Assembly (NCBI RefSeq): GCF_028765165.1
Contig: NZ_JARADB010000011.1
Span: 1 to 64,000 of the forward strand
DNA from: Paenibacillus sp. MAHUQ-63
Lineage (GTDB): Bacteria; Bacillota; Bacilli; Paenibacillales; NBRC-103111
Reading direction: 5' to 3'
Length of the DNA stretch: 64,000 nt
This document shows, piece after piece, positions 41,454 through 51,371 of this stretch (position 1 is the first letter of the stretch; the number at the start of each line of letters is the position of its first letter). Below the pieces are notes generated by a model. That model saw nothing but the letters and a program-made list of their open reading frames with translations. It was not told the origin of the DNA and ran no database searches. Position numbers and translations under genes: made by a program.

Positions 41454-42503
41454 ATGAGTCAAGGCGTTAGAGCGGCAATTATCGGAGCTACTGGATACGG
41501 CGGCGTGGAAGTCATCCGCCTCTTGCAGGCGCATCCATTGGTGACAATCACTTCGGTCATTTCGACCTCGAATGCGGGAGCGCCATTGGCGGACCATTTT
41601 CCACATTTGCAAGAAATCGTGGTTGATATACTCGACGAATTAGACGTTAATTTGATCGCAGGCAAAGCCGACGTCGTGTTCCTGGCCACACCGGCGGGCG
41701 TCAGTGCGGAGCTTTCACCGAAACTTTTGGCTGCGGGCCTGAAGGTTATTGATATTTCCGGAGATTTGCGTTTGAAGTCCAGCAGCGATTACGAGAAATG
41801 GTATAAAAAGAAACCGGCCTCCGAGGACGTGCTGGCGAAATCGGTCTATGCGCTATCCGAAGTGTTCGGAGACGAAGTGAAAGGCAGCGATCTGGTCGCG
41901 AATCCGGGCTGTTATCCGACAGCAACGCTGCTTGGTTTGATCCCGGCTGTCAAAGCGGGCTGGATCGATCCTGCGACGATCATCATCGATGCCAAATCCG
42001 GCGTATCCGGAGCGGGTCGCGGGGTGAACCTCGGCGTGCACTACGCGGAAGTGAACGAGAATCTAAGCGCGTATAAGGTGAATAAGCACCAGCATATTCC
42101 GGAGATCGAACAGGCGCTCAGCCGTGTAGCGGGGAAACCGGTCGTTACTACGTTTACGACACACCTGGTGCCGATGACACGCGGAATTATGTCGACGATG
42201 TACGCGACGGTTCAAGGCGAGCATACGACAGCCGATTTCATCGAGCTGTATCGTCAGTTCTATGAAGGCCGGAAGTTCGTGCGGATTCGCCAAGAGGGCA
42301 AATACCCGTCTACGAAGGAAGTTGCCGGCTCCAACTACTGCGATATCGGCTTTTCCGTGGATGAACGGACAGGTCGTGTGACGATTGTGTCGGTCATCGA
42401 TAATGTCGTGAAGGGCGCTGCAGGGCAGGCTATTCAGAACTTGAATTTGATGTACGGCTGGGAAGAAACAACCGGATTGCTGTTCGCGCCGGTTTATCCA
42501 TAA
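41454..42503 (+). CDS. argC: N-acetyl-gamma-glutamyl-phosphate reductase
   Basis: A 349-residue enzyme reducing N-acetylglutamyl-phosphate to the semialdehyde with NADPH, the third step of arginine synthesis. The N-terminal Rossmann motif is IIGATGYGGVEVIRLLQ. The catalytic cysteine lies in VANPGCYPTATLLGL (Cys153), and VSGAGRG follows. Full length. An SD (GGAGTAACGGGGGA) precedes the ATG. First gene of argCJBDFGH. Confidence 0.96.
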   Translation: MSQGVRAAIIGATGYGGVEVIRLLQAHPLVTITSVISTSNAGAPLADHFPHLQEIVVDILDELDVNLIAGKADVVFLATPAGVSAELSPKLLAAGLKVIDISGDLRLKSSSDYEKWYKKKPASEDVLAKSVYALSEVFGDEVKGSDLVANPGCYPTATLLGLIPAVKAGWIDPATIIIDAKSGVSGAGRGVNLGVHYAEVNENLSAYKVNKHQHIPEIEQALSRVAGKPVVTTFTTHLVPMTRGIMSTMYATVQGEHTTADFIELYRQFYEGRKFVRIRQEGKYPSTKEVAGSNYCDIGFSVDERTGRVTIVSVIDNVVKGAAGQAIQNLNLMYGWEETTGLLFAPVYP

Positions 42504-42531
42504 GAAGAGGACATGTGAGGAGACGAGAATC

Positions 42532-43755
42532 TTGGATAAAGCTAGTTTCACGGTCGTGCCGGAGGGCACGGTAACGACGCCGAAAGGCTTTCGCGCAGGC
42601 GGTCTGCACTGCGGTTTGAAGAAGACGGAGCGCTTCGATTTGGGCGCTATCGTATGTGATGTGCCGGCGGCAGCGGCGGGCGTATACACGCTGAACGCGT
42701 TCCAGGCGGCACCGCTGCGCGTGACGCAGGAGAGCATCGCGCAAGGCGGCAAGCTGCAGGCGATGATCGTCAACAGCGGCAACGCCAATGCTTGCACGGG
42801 CCAGCAAGGCGAGGACGACGCCTATGCGATGCGTGCGGCTAGCGCGAAGGCGCTGGGCGTGGCGGAGCATCACGTCGGCGTCACAAGCACGGGCGTGATC
42901 GGCGAGCTGCTGCCGATGGGCAAGGTGCTGTCAGGCATCGAGCAGCTGCCGCAGCGCATTCAAGCAGACGGCGGGGAAGACTTCTGCCAAGCGATCCTGA
43001 CGACGGATCTTGTGCAGAAGATGACATGCGTTCGTCTTACGGTCGGCGGCAAGGAGGTTCACATTGCCGGGGCAGCCAAGGGTTCGGGGATGATTCATCC
43101 GAACATGGCGACGATGCTCGGCTTCATGACGACCGACGCGCCGATCGAGAGCGAGCACCTGCAGGCGCTGCTTAGCAGGATTACGGATAACACCTTCAAC
43201 ATGATCACCGTTGACGGCGATACAAGCACCAACGACATGGTCGTGGTGATGGCCAGCGGTTTGGCCGGCGGTGAGACGCTGACACCGGCGCACCCGGATT
43301 GGGAAGCCTTCGCAGCAGGCTTCCAGTATGTCGGCGAGTACCTCGCCAAGGCAATCGCACGCGACGGCGAGGGCGCAACGAAGCTGATCGAGACGACAGT
43401 CATCGGCGCGGAGAACGATGAAGCGGCGCGGAAGATCGTGAAGTCGATCATCGGTTCGAGCCTCGTGAAGTCCGCCGTGTACGGCGCTGACGCGAACTGG
43501 GGCCGGATCATTGCGGCCGTCGGTTACTCGGGCCAACCGGTGAATGTGAACACGGTTGATATCCGCTTGGGCGATATCGCTGTACTGGAGCAATCGCGTC
43601 CGGTAAAGTTCGACGAGGAAGCGGCGCTGTCTTATTTGAAAACGGACACGATTCAAATACACGTGAATTTACATATGGGCGCCGGCAAGGCAACGGGCTG
43701 GGGCTGCGATTTGACATATGATTACGTACGCATCAACGCGGCTTACCGCACTTAA
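42532..43755 (+). CDS. argJ: Bifunctional ornithine acetyltransferase / N-acetylglutamate synthase
   Basis: A 407-residue N-terminal-nucleophile enzyme that recycles the acetyl group from N-acetylornithine to glutamate, making the pathway cyclic. The precursor cleaves itself before the Thr of GMIHPNMATMLGF (Thr194), giving alpha and beta chains. Many ArgJ proteins also use acetyl-CoA; whether this one does cannot be read from the sequence. Translation starts at TTG 42532 with GAGGAG (42517-42522) upstream. No argA or argE is in the operon, consistent with the ArgJ route. Confidence 0.95.
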   Translation: MDKASFTVVPEGTVTTPKGFRAGGLHCGLKKTERFDLGAIVCDVPAAAAGVYTLNAFQAAPLRVTQESIAQGGKLQAMIVNSGNANACTGQQGEDDAYAMRAASAKALGVAEHHVGVTSTGVIGELLPMGKVLSGIEQLPQRIQADGGEDFCQAILTTDLVQKMTCVRLTVGGKEVHIAGAAKGSGMIHPNMATMLGFMTTDAPIESEHLQALLSRITDNTFNMITVDGDTSTNDMVVVMASGLAGGETLTPAHPDWEAFAAGFQYVGEYLAKAIARDGEGATKLIETTVIGAENDEAARKIVKSIIGSSLVKSAVYGADANWGRIIAAVGYSGQPVNVNTVDIRLGDIAVLEQSRPVKFDEEAALSYLKTDTIQIHVNLHMGAGKATGWGCDLTYDYVRINAAYRT

Positions 43756-43772
43756 GAAGGGGAACGAGCGCA

Positions 43773-44564
43773 GTGAAGAACAATTGCTTTGTGATGAAAT
43801 GCGGCGGCAGTACGCTTGCGGCGCTGCCGGCCAGTTTTTTTGAAGATATGCGTCAGCTGCAAGAAGAAGGCATTGTCACCGTGATTGTGCATGGCGGCGG
43901 GCCGGCGATTTCGGATACGCTCGGGAAGCTGGGCATCGAATCCGGCTTCGTGAACGGACTCCGGGTAACGACGGAGGCGGTGCTCGACGTCGTGGAGATG
44001 GTGCTATCCGGCCAGATCAACAAAGAGATCGTCCGGCGCATTCAATTGACCGGTGCGGCGGCGCTCGGATTGTCTGGTGTGGATGGACATCTGATTGAAG
44101 CGAAGCCGGTGGCGAACAGCCATGAAGTCGGTCTTGTCGGCGACGTAACGAAAGTCAACGCCGAACTCATTCAGGGCGTTGTGAATATGGGCTATATTCC
44201 GGTCATCGCGCCTGTCGGTCTTGGTGCTGACGGTGGCCAGCGTTACAACATCAATGCGGATACGGCGGCCGGTGCCGTTGCGTCGCACCTAGGTGTCGAG
44301 CAGATGGTCGTCGTAACGGACGTTCCCGGCATTATGAAGACGGTGGACGGCGAGAAGCAGGTACTGCCTGTCGTGAGCGTGGCGGAGATCGAAGAGATGA
44401 TCGCTAGCGGAGACATTTATGGCGGCATGATTCCGAAGGTTCGCGCAGCGATTGCTTGTATCCAAGGCAAGGTGCAGGAAGTTGTGATCGTGAACGGAGC
44501 GGAGCCGAATGTGCTGAGCAAAGTGCTGAAGGGCACGGGAATCGGAACAAGAATTGTACGATAA
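43773..44564 (+). CDS. argB: Acetylglutamate kinase
   Basis: A 263-residue amino-acid kinase that phosphorylates N-acetylglutamate, the second step. It has the N-terminal KCGGSTL lysine/glycine motif, VIVHGGGPAISDTLGKLGI for substrate binding, and YNINADTAAGAVASHLG and GGMIPKVRAA at the nucleotide site. GTG 43773 is the start, with AAGAAGGGG upstream. The short form lacks the N-terminal helix of arginine-inhibited kinases, so feedback control would fall elsewhere. Confidence 0.95.
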   Translation: MKNNCFVMKCGGSTLAALPASFFEDMRQLQEEGIVTVIVHGGGPAISDTLGKLGIESGFVNGLRVTTEAVLDVVEMVLSGQINKEIVRRIQLTGAAALGLSGVDGHLIEAKPVANSHEVGLVGDVTKVNAELIQGVVNMGYIPVIAPVGLGADGGQRYNINADTAAGAVASHLGVEQMVVVTDVPGIMKTVDGEKQVLPVVSVAEIEEMIASGDIYGGMIPKVRAAIACIQGKVQEVVIVNGAEPNVLSKVLKGTGIGTRIVR

Positions 44565-44584
44565 ACACTAAGGAGGGAATGTAC

Positions 44585-45781
44585 ATGAGTGAAACGGGGA
44601 AAAGCTCGCTCTTTCCAACGTACGCCAGATATCCGATTACGCTGGTGAAAGGGGAAGGCAGCCGGCTGTGGGATGACACAGGCAAGGAATATATCGACTT
44701 GATGAGCGGGATCGCCGTAGCGAACCTTGGGCACGCGCCGAAGGAAGTTAAGGAGGAGCTTGTGCAGCAGTTGGATCAGCTGTGGCACGTAAGCAACCTT
44801 TTCCATATTCCGAATCAGGAGAAGCTTGCATCGTTGTTAACGGCGAACAGCTGTGCGGATGCCGTTTTCTTCTGCTCCACGGGAGCGGAGGCGAACGAGG
44901 CTGCGATCAAGCTGGCACGCCGTTACAATCAGAAGGTGCTGAACAACGGCCGGTACGAGATTATCACGTTCAACATGTCGTTCCATGGACGTACGCTCGC
45001 AACATTGACGGCAACGGGTCAAGATAAAGTGAAGGAAGGCTTCCTTCCGCTTCCCGAAGGCTTCGTCTATGCACCGTACAACGATATCGAGGCTGTCCGC
45101 AGTCTTGTGAATGATAAAACATGCGCTATCATGCTGGAGATGGTCCAAGGAGAAGGCGGCGTGCTGCCGGCGGATCCGGAATTCGTGAAACAGCTTGCCG
45201 AGCTGTGCAAGCAGGAGAATCTGCTGTTGATTGCGGATGAGATTCAAACGGGTGTAGGACGCACAGGCAAGCTCTTTGCCTATGAGCATTATGGGGTTGA
45301 ACCGGATATTTTCACATTGGCCAAAGGTTTGGGCGGCGGGTTCCCGATCGGGGCGATGCTCGGCAAAGCTTTCTTGGCGGAAGCGTTCAACGCGGGAAGC
45401 CACGGCTCGACATTCGGCGGTACGCCGATTGCGACGGCTGCCGGCTATGCGGCGGTGAATGCGATTCTAAGCCAGCAGCTGCCGGAGCGCGCAGCCGAAA
45501 TCGGCGACTATACGATCAAGAAGCTGGAGAGCAAGCTGGCCGGCAATCCGCTCGTCGCGAAAATTCGCGGCATCGGGCTTTTGATCGGCATTGAGTGCAC
45601 CCAGCCTGCAGGCGAATTCATCAGCGAAATGCATAAGCGTGGCGTACTGGTCATTCCGGCGGGGCCGAACGTGATTCGGTTAGTGCCTGCTTTGAATATA
45701 CCGCAAGCGGATTTGGATCAAGGGCTTGATGTGCTGTGCGCCGTCCTCTCGGAGAAGGCAGCGACGATCAGCGCGAAGTAA
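44585..45781 (+). CDS. argD: Acetylornithine aminotransferase
   Basis: A 398-residue class III PLP aminotransferase making N-acetylornithine from the semialdehyde and glutamate. Signatures are FCSTGAEANEAAIKLAR, LIADEIQTGVGRTGKLFA and the PLP lysine in FTLAKGLGGGFPIGAM. AAGGAGGG (44570-44577) is 7 nt from ATG 44585; an in-frame ATG two codons earlier (44579) overlaps the SD spacer and is less likely. Confidence 0.95.
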   Translation: MSETGKSSLFPTYARYPITLVKGEGSRLWDDTGKEYIDLMSGIAVANLGHAPKEVKEELVQQLDQLWHVSNLFHIPNQEKLASLLTANSCADAVFFCSTGAEANEAAIKLARRYNQKVLNNGRYEIITFNMSFHGRTLATLTATGQDKVKEGFLPLPEGFVYAPYNDIEAVRSLVNDKTCAIMLEMVQGEGGVLPADPEFVKQLAELCKQENLLLIADEIQTGVGRTGKLFAYEHYGVEPDIFTLAKGLGGGFPIGAMLGKAFLAEAFNAGSHGSTFGGTPIATAAGYAAVNAILSQQLPERAAEIGDYTIKKLESKLAGNPLVAKIRGIGLLIGIECTQPAGEFISEMHKRGVLVIPAGPNVIRLVPALNIPQADLDQGLDVLCAVLSEKAATISAK

Positions 45782-45809
45782 TGAGGAAACAGGGAGAGAG
45801 GTTGAACGA

Positions 45810-46769
45810 ATGAACACAACTTTACAAGAAGAAGTGGCGGCCCAGTTGAAAGGTAAGGATTTCCTCGCACTGGCTGATTATACACCGGAAGAAATTGAAT
45901 ATTTGATTCACTATGGCATCGAGCTGAAGCGCAAGCAGAAGGCGAGAGAGCCGCATGCCGTGCTGGCCGGCAAGACGCTCGGCATGATTTTCGAGAAGTC
46001 CTCGACGCGTACGCGCGTTTCATTCGAAGTGGGGATGTACCAGCTTGGAGGGCAGGCTTTGTTCCTGAGCAAAAACGACCTGCAGCTCGGACGCGGCGAA
46101 ACGGTTTGGGATACGGCGCAAACGCTGTCCCGTTACCTCGACGGCATTATGATCCGTACCTACGAGCATCGTAAAGTCATCGATCTGGCACGCGGTTCAA
46201 CGGTTCCGGTCATTAACGGTTTGACGGACTATGCCCATCCTTGCCAAGTCATGGCTGATTATCAGACCGTGCTTGAGAAAAAAGGCCGCCTGAAAGGCAT
46301 CAAAGTCGCTTACATCGGGGATGGCAACAACATGGTGCATTCCTTGATGGTGGGTGCGAGCAAATTAGGGATGGACTTCGCGATCGCTTCGCCGGAAGGG
46401 TACGATCCCGATCAGGAAGTCATTCAGAATACGAAGGAAAATGCCGCACAATACGGCGGAAGCTTCCTGTTGACGCGCGATCCGCGTGAGGCGATTGAGA
46501 ATGCGGATATCGTCTACACCGACGTATGGGCCAGCATGGGCTTTGAAGCCGAGCAGAAAGAGCGCGAGATTGCGTTCAAAAACTACCAAGTCAATGAGGA
46601 CCTCGTGAAGTATGCCAAGTCCGATTACTTGTTCATGCATTGCTTGCCGGCACACCGCGGCGAAGAAGTGAGCGAAGGCGTCATCGACGGCTCGCATTCG
46701 ATTATTTTCGACCAGGCAGAGAATCGTCTTCATGCGCAAAAGGCTATTATGGCCGCGACCATGATATAA
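45810..46769 (+). CDS. argF: Ornithine carbamoyltransferase
   Basis: A 319-residue enzyme making citrulline from ornithine and carbamoyl phosphate. The carbamoyl-phosphate loop STRTR (65-69), HPCQVMADYQT, and the ornithine-binding HCLPAHRGEE are intact. The start ATG at 45810 has GGGAGAGAGG upstream. It sits between argD and argG; no carAB genes for carbamoyl-phosphate are in the window. Confidence 0.96.
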   Translation: MNTTLQEEVAAQLKGKDFLALADYTPEEIEYLIHYGIELKRKQKAREPHAVLAGKTLGMIFEKSSTRTRVSFEVGMYQLGGQALFLSKNDLQLGRGETVWDTAQTLSRYLDGIMIRTYEHRKVIDLARGSTVPVINGLTDYAHPCQVMADYQTVLEKKGRLKGIKVAYIGDGNNMVHSLMVGASKLGMDFAIASPEGYDPDQEVIQNTKENAAQYGGSFLLTRDPREAIENADIVYTDVWASMGFEAEQKEREIAFKNYQVNEDLVKYAKSDYLFMHCLPAHRGEEVSEGVIDGSHSIIFDQAENRLHAQKAIMAATMI

Positions 46770-46805
46770 TAAATAGAACTATAGGAAACGGAGAGATTAC
46801 TAGAC

Positions 46806-48044
46806 ATGGCTAAGGAAAAAATCGTACTCGCGTATTCCGGCGGGTTGGATACATCGGTTATTTTGAAATGGCTGAAGGAAACGTATGACGCCGAAATCAT
46901 TGCTTTCACCGCGGATATCGGGCAAAAAGACGAGCTGGACGGTCTGGAGGAAAAAGCGCTCAAAACCGGCGCATCCAAAATCTACATCGACGATCTGCGC
47001 GATGAGTTCGCGAAGGATTTCATCAACCCGATGTTCCAAGCGGCGGCTTTGTATGAAGGGCAATACTTGCTCGGCACGAGCATTGCGCGTCCGCTGATCG
47101 CGAAGCGTATGGTCGAAATCGCGCGCGCGGAAGGCGCAACGGCGATTGCCCACGGCGCAACCGGCAAAGGAAACGACCAAGTGCGTTTCGAATTGACAGC
47201 AGCGGCGCTTGCTCCTGAGATTTCTGTTATCGCACCTTGGCGTCTGGAAGAATTCCGCGAGCAGTTCCCTGGCCGCGCTGAGATGATCGCGTATGCCGAG
47301 AAGCACGGCATTCCGGTAACGGCTTCCGCTGCCAAGCCTTATTCGACCGACCGCAACCTGCTGCACATCTCCTTCGAGAGCGGCATGCTGGAGGATCCTT
47401 GGTTCGATGCGGCAGCTGACTCCAACAAAGATATGTACGTTCTGAGCGTGGCGCCGGAAGATGCGCCGGATCAAGCGGAATACATCGAACTGGAGTTTGA
47501 GAAAGGCGACTGCGTCGCCATCAACGGCGCGAAGCTGACTCCGCTGCAAGTGATGGAAACGTTGAATGAAATCGGCGGCAAGCACGGCATTGGCCGTGTG
47601 GACATGGTGGAGAACCGTTTCGTCGGCATGAAGAGCCGCGGCGTGTACGAAACGCCGGGCGGTACGATTCTGTTCACCGCTCACCGCAAAATGGAATCCC
47701 TCACGATGGACCGCGATGTGATGCACCTTCGTGATTCCCTGATCTCGAAATATGCGAGCCTGGTATACAACGGCTTCTGGTTTGCTCCGGAGCGTCTGGC
47801 GATCCAAGCGCTTGTGACGGAAAGCCAAAGAAACGTGACCGGTACGGTTCGCTTGAAATTGTACAAAGGCAACGTCATCGGAGCCGGCGTGAAGAGCCCG
47901 GTATCCCTTTATAATCCGGATATCGCTACGATGGAAGCCGATCCGACCAAAGCTTACGATCAAGGCGATGCAACAGGCTTCATTCGCTTGAACGCGCTTC
48001 GTCTGAAAGTATCTTCCGGTGTCGAGCAGAACGCGAAGAAATAA
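46806..48044 (+). CDS. argG: Argininosuccinate synthase
   Basis: A 412-residue enzyme coupling citrulline and aspartate with ATP. The ATP-pyrophosphatase P-loop SGGLDTS (residues 11-17) is followed by the family segments GATGKGNDQVRFELT and SYNPDIATMEAD-type C-terminal region. GGAGAG is the SD. A GC-rich hairpin downstream (GGCTTTCC 48067-48074 with GGAAAGCC 48080-48087) has only a short T tail and may attenuate transcription into argH. Confidence 0.96.
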   Translation: MAKEKIVLAYSGGLDTSVILKWLKETYDAEIIAFTADIGQKDELDGLEEKALKTGASKIYIDDLRDEFAKDFINPMFQAAALYEGQYLLGTSIARPLIAKRMVEIARAEGATAIAHGATGKGNDQVRFELTAAALAPEISVIAPWRLEEFREQFPGRAEMIAYAEKHGIPVTASAAKPYSTDRNLLHISFESGMLEDPWFDAAADSNKDMYVLSVAPEDAPDQAEYIELEFEKGDCVAINGAKLTPLQVMETLNEIGGKHGIGRVDMVENRFVGMKSRGVYETPGGTILFTAHRKMESLTMDRDVMHLRDSLISKYASLVYNGFWFAPERLAIQALVTESQRNVTGTVRLKLYKGNVIGAGVKSPVSLYNPDIATMEADPTKAYDQGDATGFIRLNALRLKVSSGVEQNAKK

Positions 48045-48121
48045 GTTTATCATAAGCTGTGAACCGGGCTTTCCCTTGTGGAAAGCCTTTGGGCTGTAAA
48101 TATAGAGAGGAGTGGGTGTGC

Positions 48122-49537
<1,416 letters not shown>

Positions 49538-49540
49538 ACA

Positions 49541-49589
49541 AAAGCCTTCAACGCCATCCGGCTGGATGGGAGTTGAAGGCTTTTTTGCT
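49541..49589. terminator. Terminator between argH and the converging DUF4097 gene
   Basis: AAAGCCTTCAAC (49541-49552) pairs with GTTGAAGGCTTT (49572-49583), with an inner CATCC/GGATG hairpin and a six-T tail on the plus strand. It can also serve the minus-strand operon. Confidence 0.9.
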
Positions 49590-49592
49590 GCT

Positions 49593-50480
49593 TTACCGGC
49601 CGGTGACGGAGATATAGCCGGTATCGACGCGGATTTTGACTTTCTTGCTGCCGTCGCCGAGGGTGCCTTTGGCGGCATGATGATCTTCGCGGTCTACGGT
49701 TAGACCGGGCACTTCCAGATTGACGGCGCCCGTATCGGCCGCTAGATCGAAGTTGACGTTCTTAGGCACGGGATCGAGCGTCAATCGCACGCTGCCGGTA
49801 TCCGACTCCAGAGAGACGGACTCGCCGATCTCGGCCATTCTGGCTGTGATGCTTCCCGTATCGGTCTTCAGCTTCGCATCGCCCTGTCCTTCTTGAATGT
49901 GAATGCTGCCCGTATCCGTTTGGAGGTTCATCGATTTGCCTTCGTAACGATCGAGCGAAATGTTGCCGGTATCCGTATTGACCGTCAGCTTCTCGGCTTT
50001 CAGGTCGTTGAGTGCGATGCCGCCCGTATCGGAATTGACGGTAATGGCTTTGTACATTTTGTCCGGCAGCGACACTTCGGTTTTCAGGCCAAAGCCGCGG
50101 CCGGCGATCCAATTCTTGAATTCGGTTATGTCGAAGCCGATATCGAAGTGATCTTTCTCCTTCGTGCAAACGTCTACGCGCCATACATTGCTGCCTTCCG
50201 TCACCGCCTCTACCGTACACTCGTTGGCGTTCTGCTCGCGCATCGTACCGGATAGGCGGACCTTGATTTCATCCCCGTTCGTCGGGACGAAAGTGATGTT
50301 GGAAATATCGTTTTGAATGATTATCGTATCAATACTAGCGGCAGATATTTTCTTCTCGATATCGACTTTGGCGATGCCGGCCTCGAGATCTAACGTCTTG
50401 AAAGAAATAGCTGAACCTACCAGACCCACGGCCAAACAGGCAAAGCCAGTCAGTAGGAAAAATTTGTATCCACGTTTCAT
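49593..50480 (-). CDS. DUF4097 beta-helix protein with N-terminal anchor
   Basis: A 295-residue protein. A membrane or signal segment (residues 8-28, FFLLTGFACLAVGLVGSAI) precedes a repetitive beta-solenoid of the DUF4097 family. Units with VNSDTGGI, VNTDTGNI, LQTDTGSI, LKTDTGSI and LESDTGSV recur about every 20 residues. Family members are found with DUF1700 (HAAS) partners and envelope-stress systems; no enzyme activity is known. It follows the DUF1700 gene by 3 bp in one operon. No PadR-type regulator, often present in such operons, is seen here. Confidence 0.82.
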   Translation of the reverse strand: MKRGYKFFLLTGFACLAVGLVGSAISFKTLDLEAGIAKVDIEKKISAASIDTIIIQNDISNITFVPTNGDEIKVRLSGTMREQNANECTVEAVTEGSNVWRVDVCTKEKDHFDIGFDITEFKNWIAGRGFGLKTEVSLPDKMYKAITVNSDTGGIALNDLKAEKLTVNTDTGNISLDRYEGKSMNLQTDTGSIHIQEGQGDAKLKTDTGSITARMAEIGESVSLESDTGSVRLTLDPVPKNVNFDLAADTGAVNLEVPGLTVDREDHHAAKGTLGDGSKKVKIRVDTGYISVTGR

Positions 50481-50483
50481 GGC

Positions 50484-51242
50484 TTAGGCCCCCTTAATGA
50501 GTTTGGCGTTGAATTGGATGTACGACCAGCTGAGTTTGAAAAAGGCTTTGATCAGCCAAGTGCTGATGGTCGTCAGAATGACGCCTAAGCCGAAGCAGCT
50601 GAGCATGGCAAAGCCGATGAAACGCAGATCGTTGCCGACCGTGCCCATGAAGCTGCTCAGCATACCGGCGATCGGGGCGACAATCAGAGCGAATCCGGAT
50701 GCAAATAGTGCGATTAGCGTGGCCAAAATGCCGAACCACGGACCTACCACGAACAGCAAATTGAAGAAGCCCAGCGCGATAGATACGATAATCGCCTTGA
50801 TTCCGGTCTCCTGTTTAACCGGATAGGGGTACGGAGGCTGCTGGCTATAATAGGGGTTCGGCTGCGGCGGCGTGTACGGCGGGAAGCCTGGTGCGTCCGG
50901 TGCCTGCTTGGGTGCTGGGCCCGGTTCAGGTCTTGCGTAAGCTCTGTCCAATGGAGGGAGCTTCTCCTCCGCGTTTCGGATTGGCGGCTCAGGACTGACG
51001 AAGGGCATCTCCTTAGGTCCCCTGGCCGACTGAGGCTCATGAGGCTCTTTAGGCTCCTTCGGTCCATCCCAATTCGGTACTCGCGGATAGCCGAGCGATT
51101 GGGCGACCTCGTCCTCATGCTTGCCGTTCTCAACCGCCTTCTGAAACAATTCTTCGTAAACAGACAATATATTTTGGCGCTCCTTCTCCGGAAGTCCGCG
51201 CAGTCGATAGTTTAATTCTTTGAAATAATCAACCTTACTCAT
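50484..51242 (-). CDS. DUF1700 (HAAS domain) membrane protein
   Basis: A 252-residue protein. The N-terminal HAAS domain (residues 1-60, VDYFKELNYRLRGLPEKERQ) is a helical module seen in envelope-stress operons. A Pro/Glu-rich linker (about 60-145) follows, then three or four membrane segments (about 150-245, IVSIALGFFNLLFVVGPWFG and following). TAAGGAGGATG is the SD before the ATG at 51242. It is coupled to the DUF4097 gene. The function is unknown. Confidence 0.8.
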   Translation of the reverse strand: MSKVDYFKELNYRLRGLPEKERQNILSVYEELFQKAVENGKHEDEVAQSLGYPRVPNWDGPKEPKEPHEPQSARGPKEMPFVSPEPPIRNAEEKLPPLDRAYARPEPGPAPKQAPDAPGFPPYTPPQPNPYYSQQPPYPYPVKQETGIKAIIVSIALGFFNLLFVVGPWFGILATLIALFASGFALIVAPIAGMLSSFMGTVGNDLRFIGFAMLSCFGLGVILTTISTWLIKAFFKLSWSYIQFNAKLIKGA

Positions 51243-51286
51243 CGTGCATCCTCCTTATGTGCAATCTCTATATGCTTATCTTAATA

Positions 51287-51332
51287 AAAAAAAGTCATAG
51301 TGACCTAGTAACTACAGTCACATGACCTTTTG
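51287..51332 (-). terminator. Terminator of the VanW-family gene
   Basis: Read on the minus strand, AAAAGGTCATGTGAC pairs with GTCACTATGACTTTT (one bulge) and is followed by T residues. It separates the VanW-family gene from the DUF1700 operon. Confidence 0.75.
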
Positions 51333-51371
51333 ATAAAAGACATATATTTGCGGCCGATCCAGTCACAAAGC

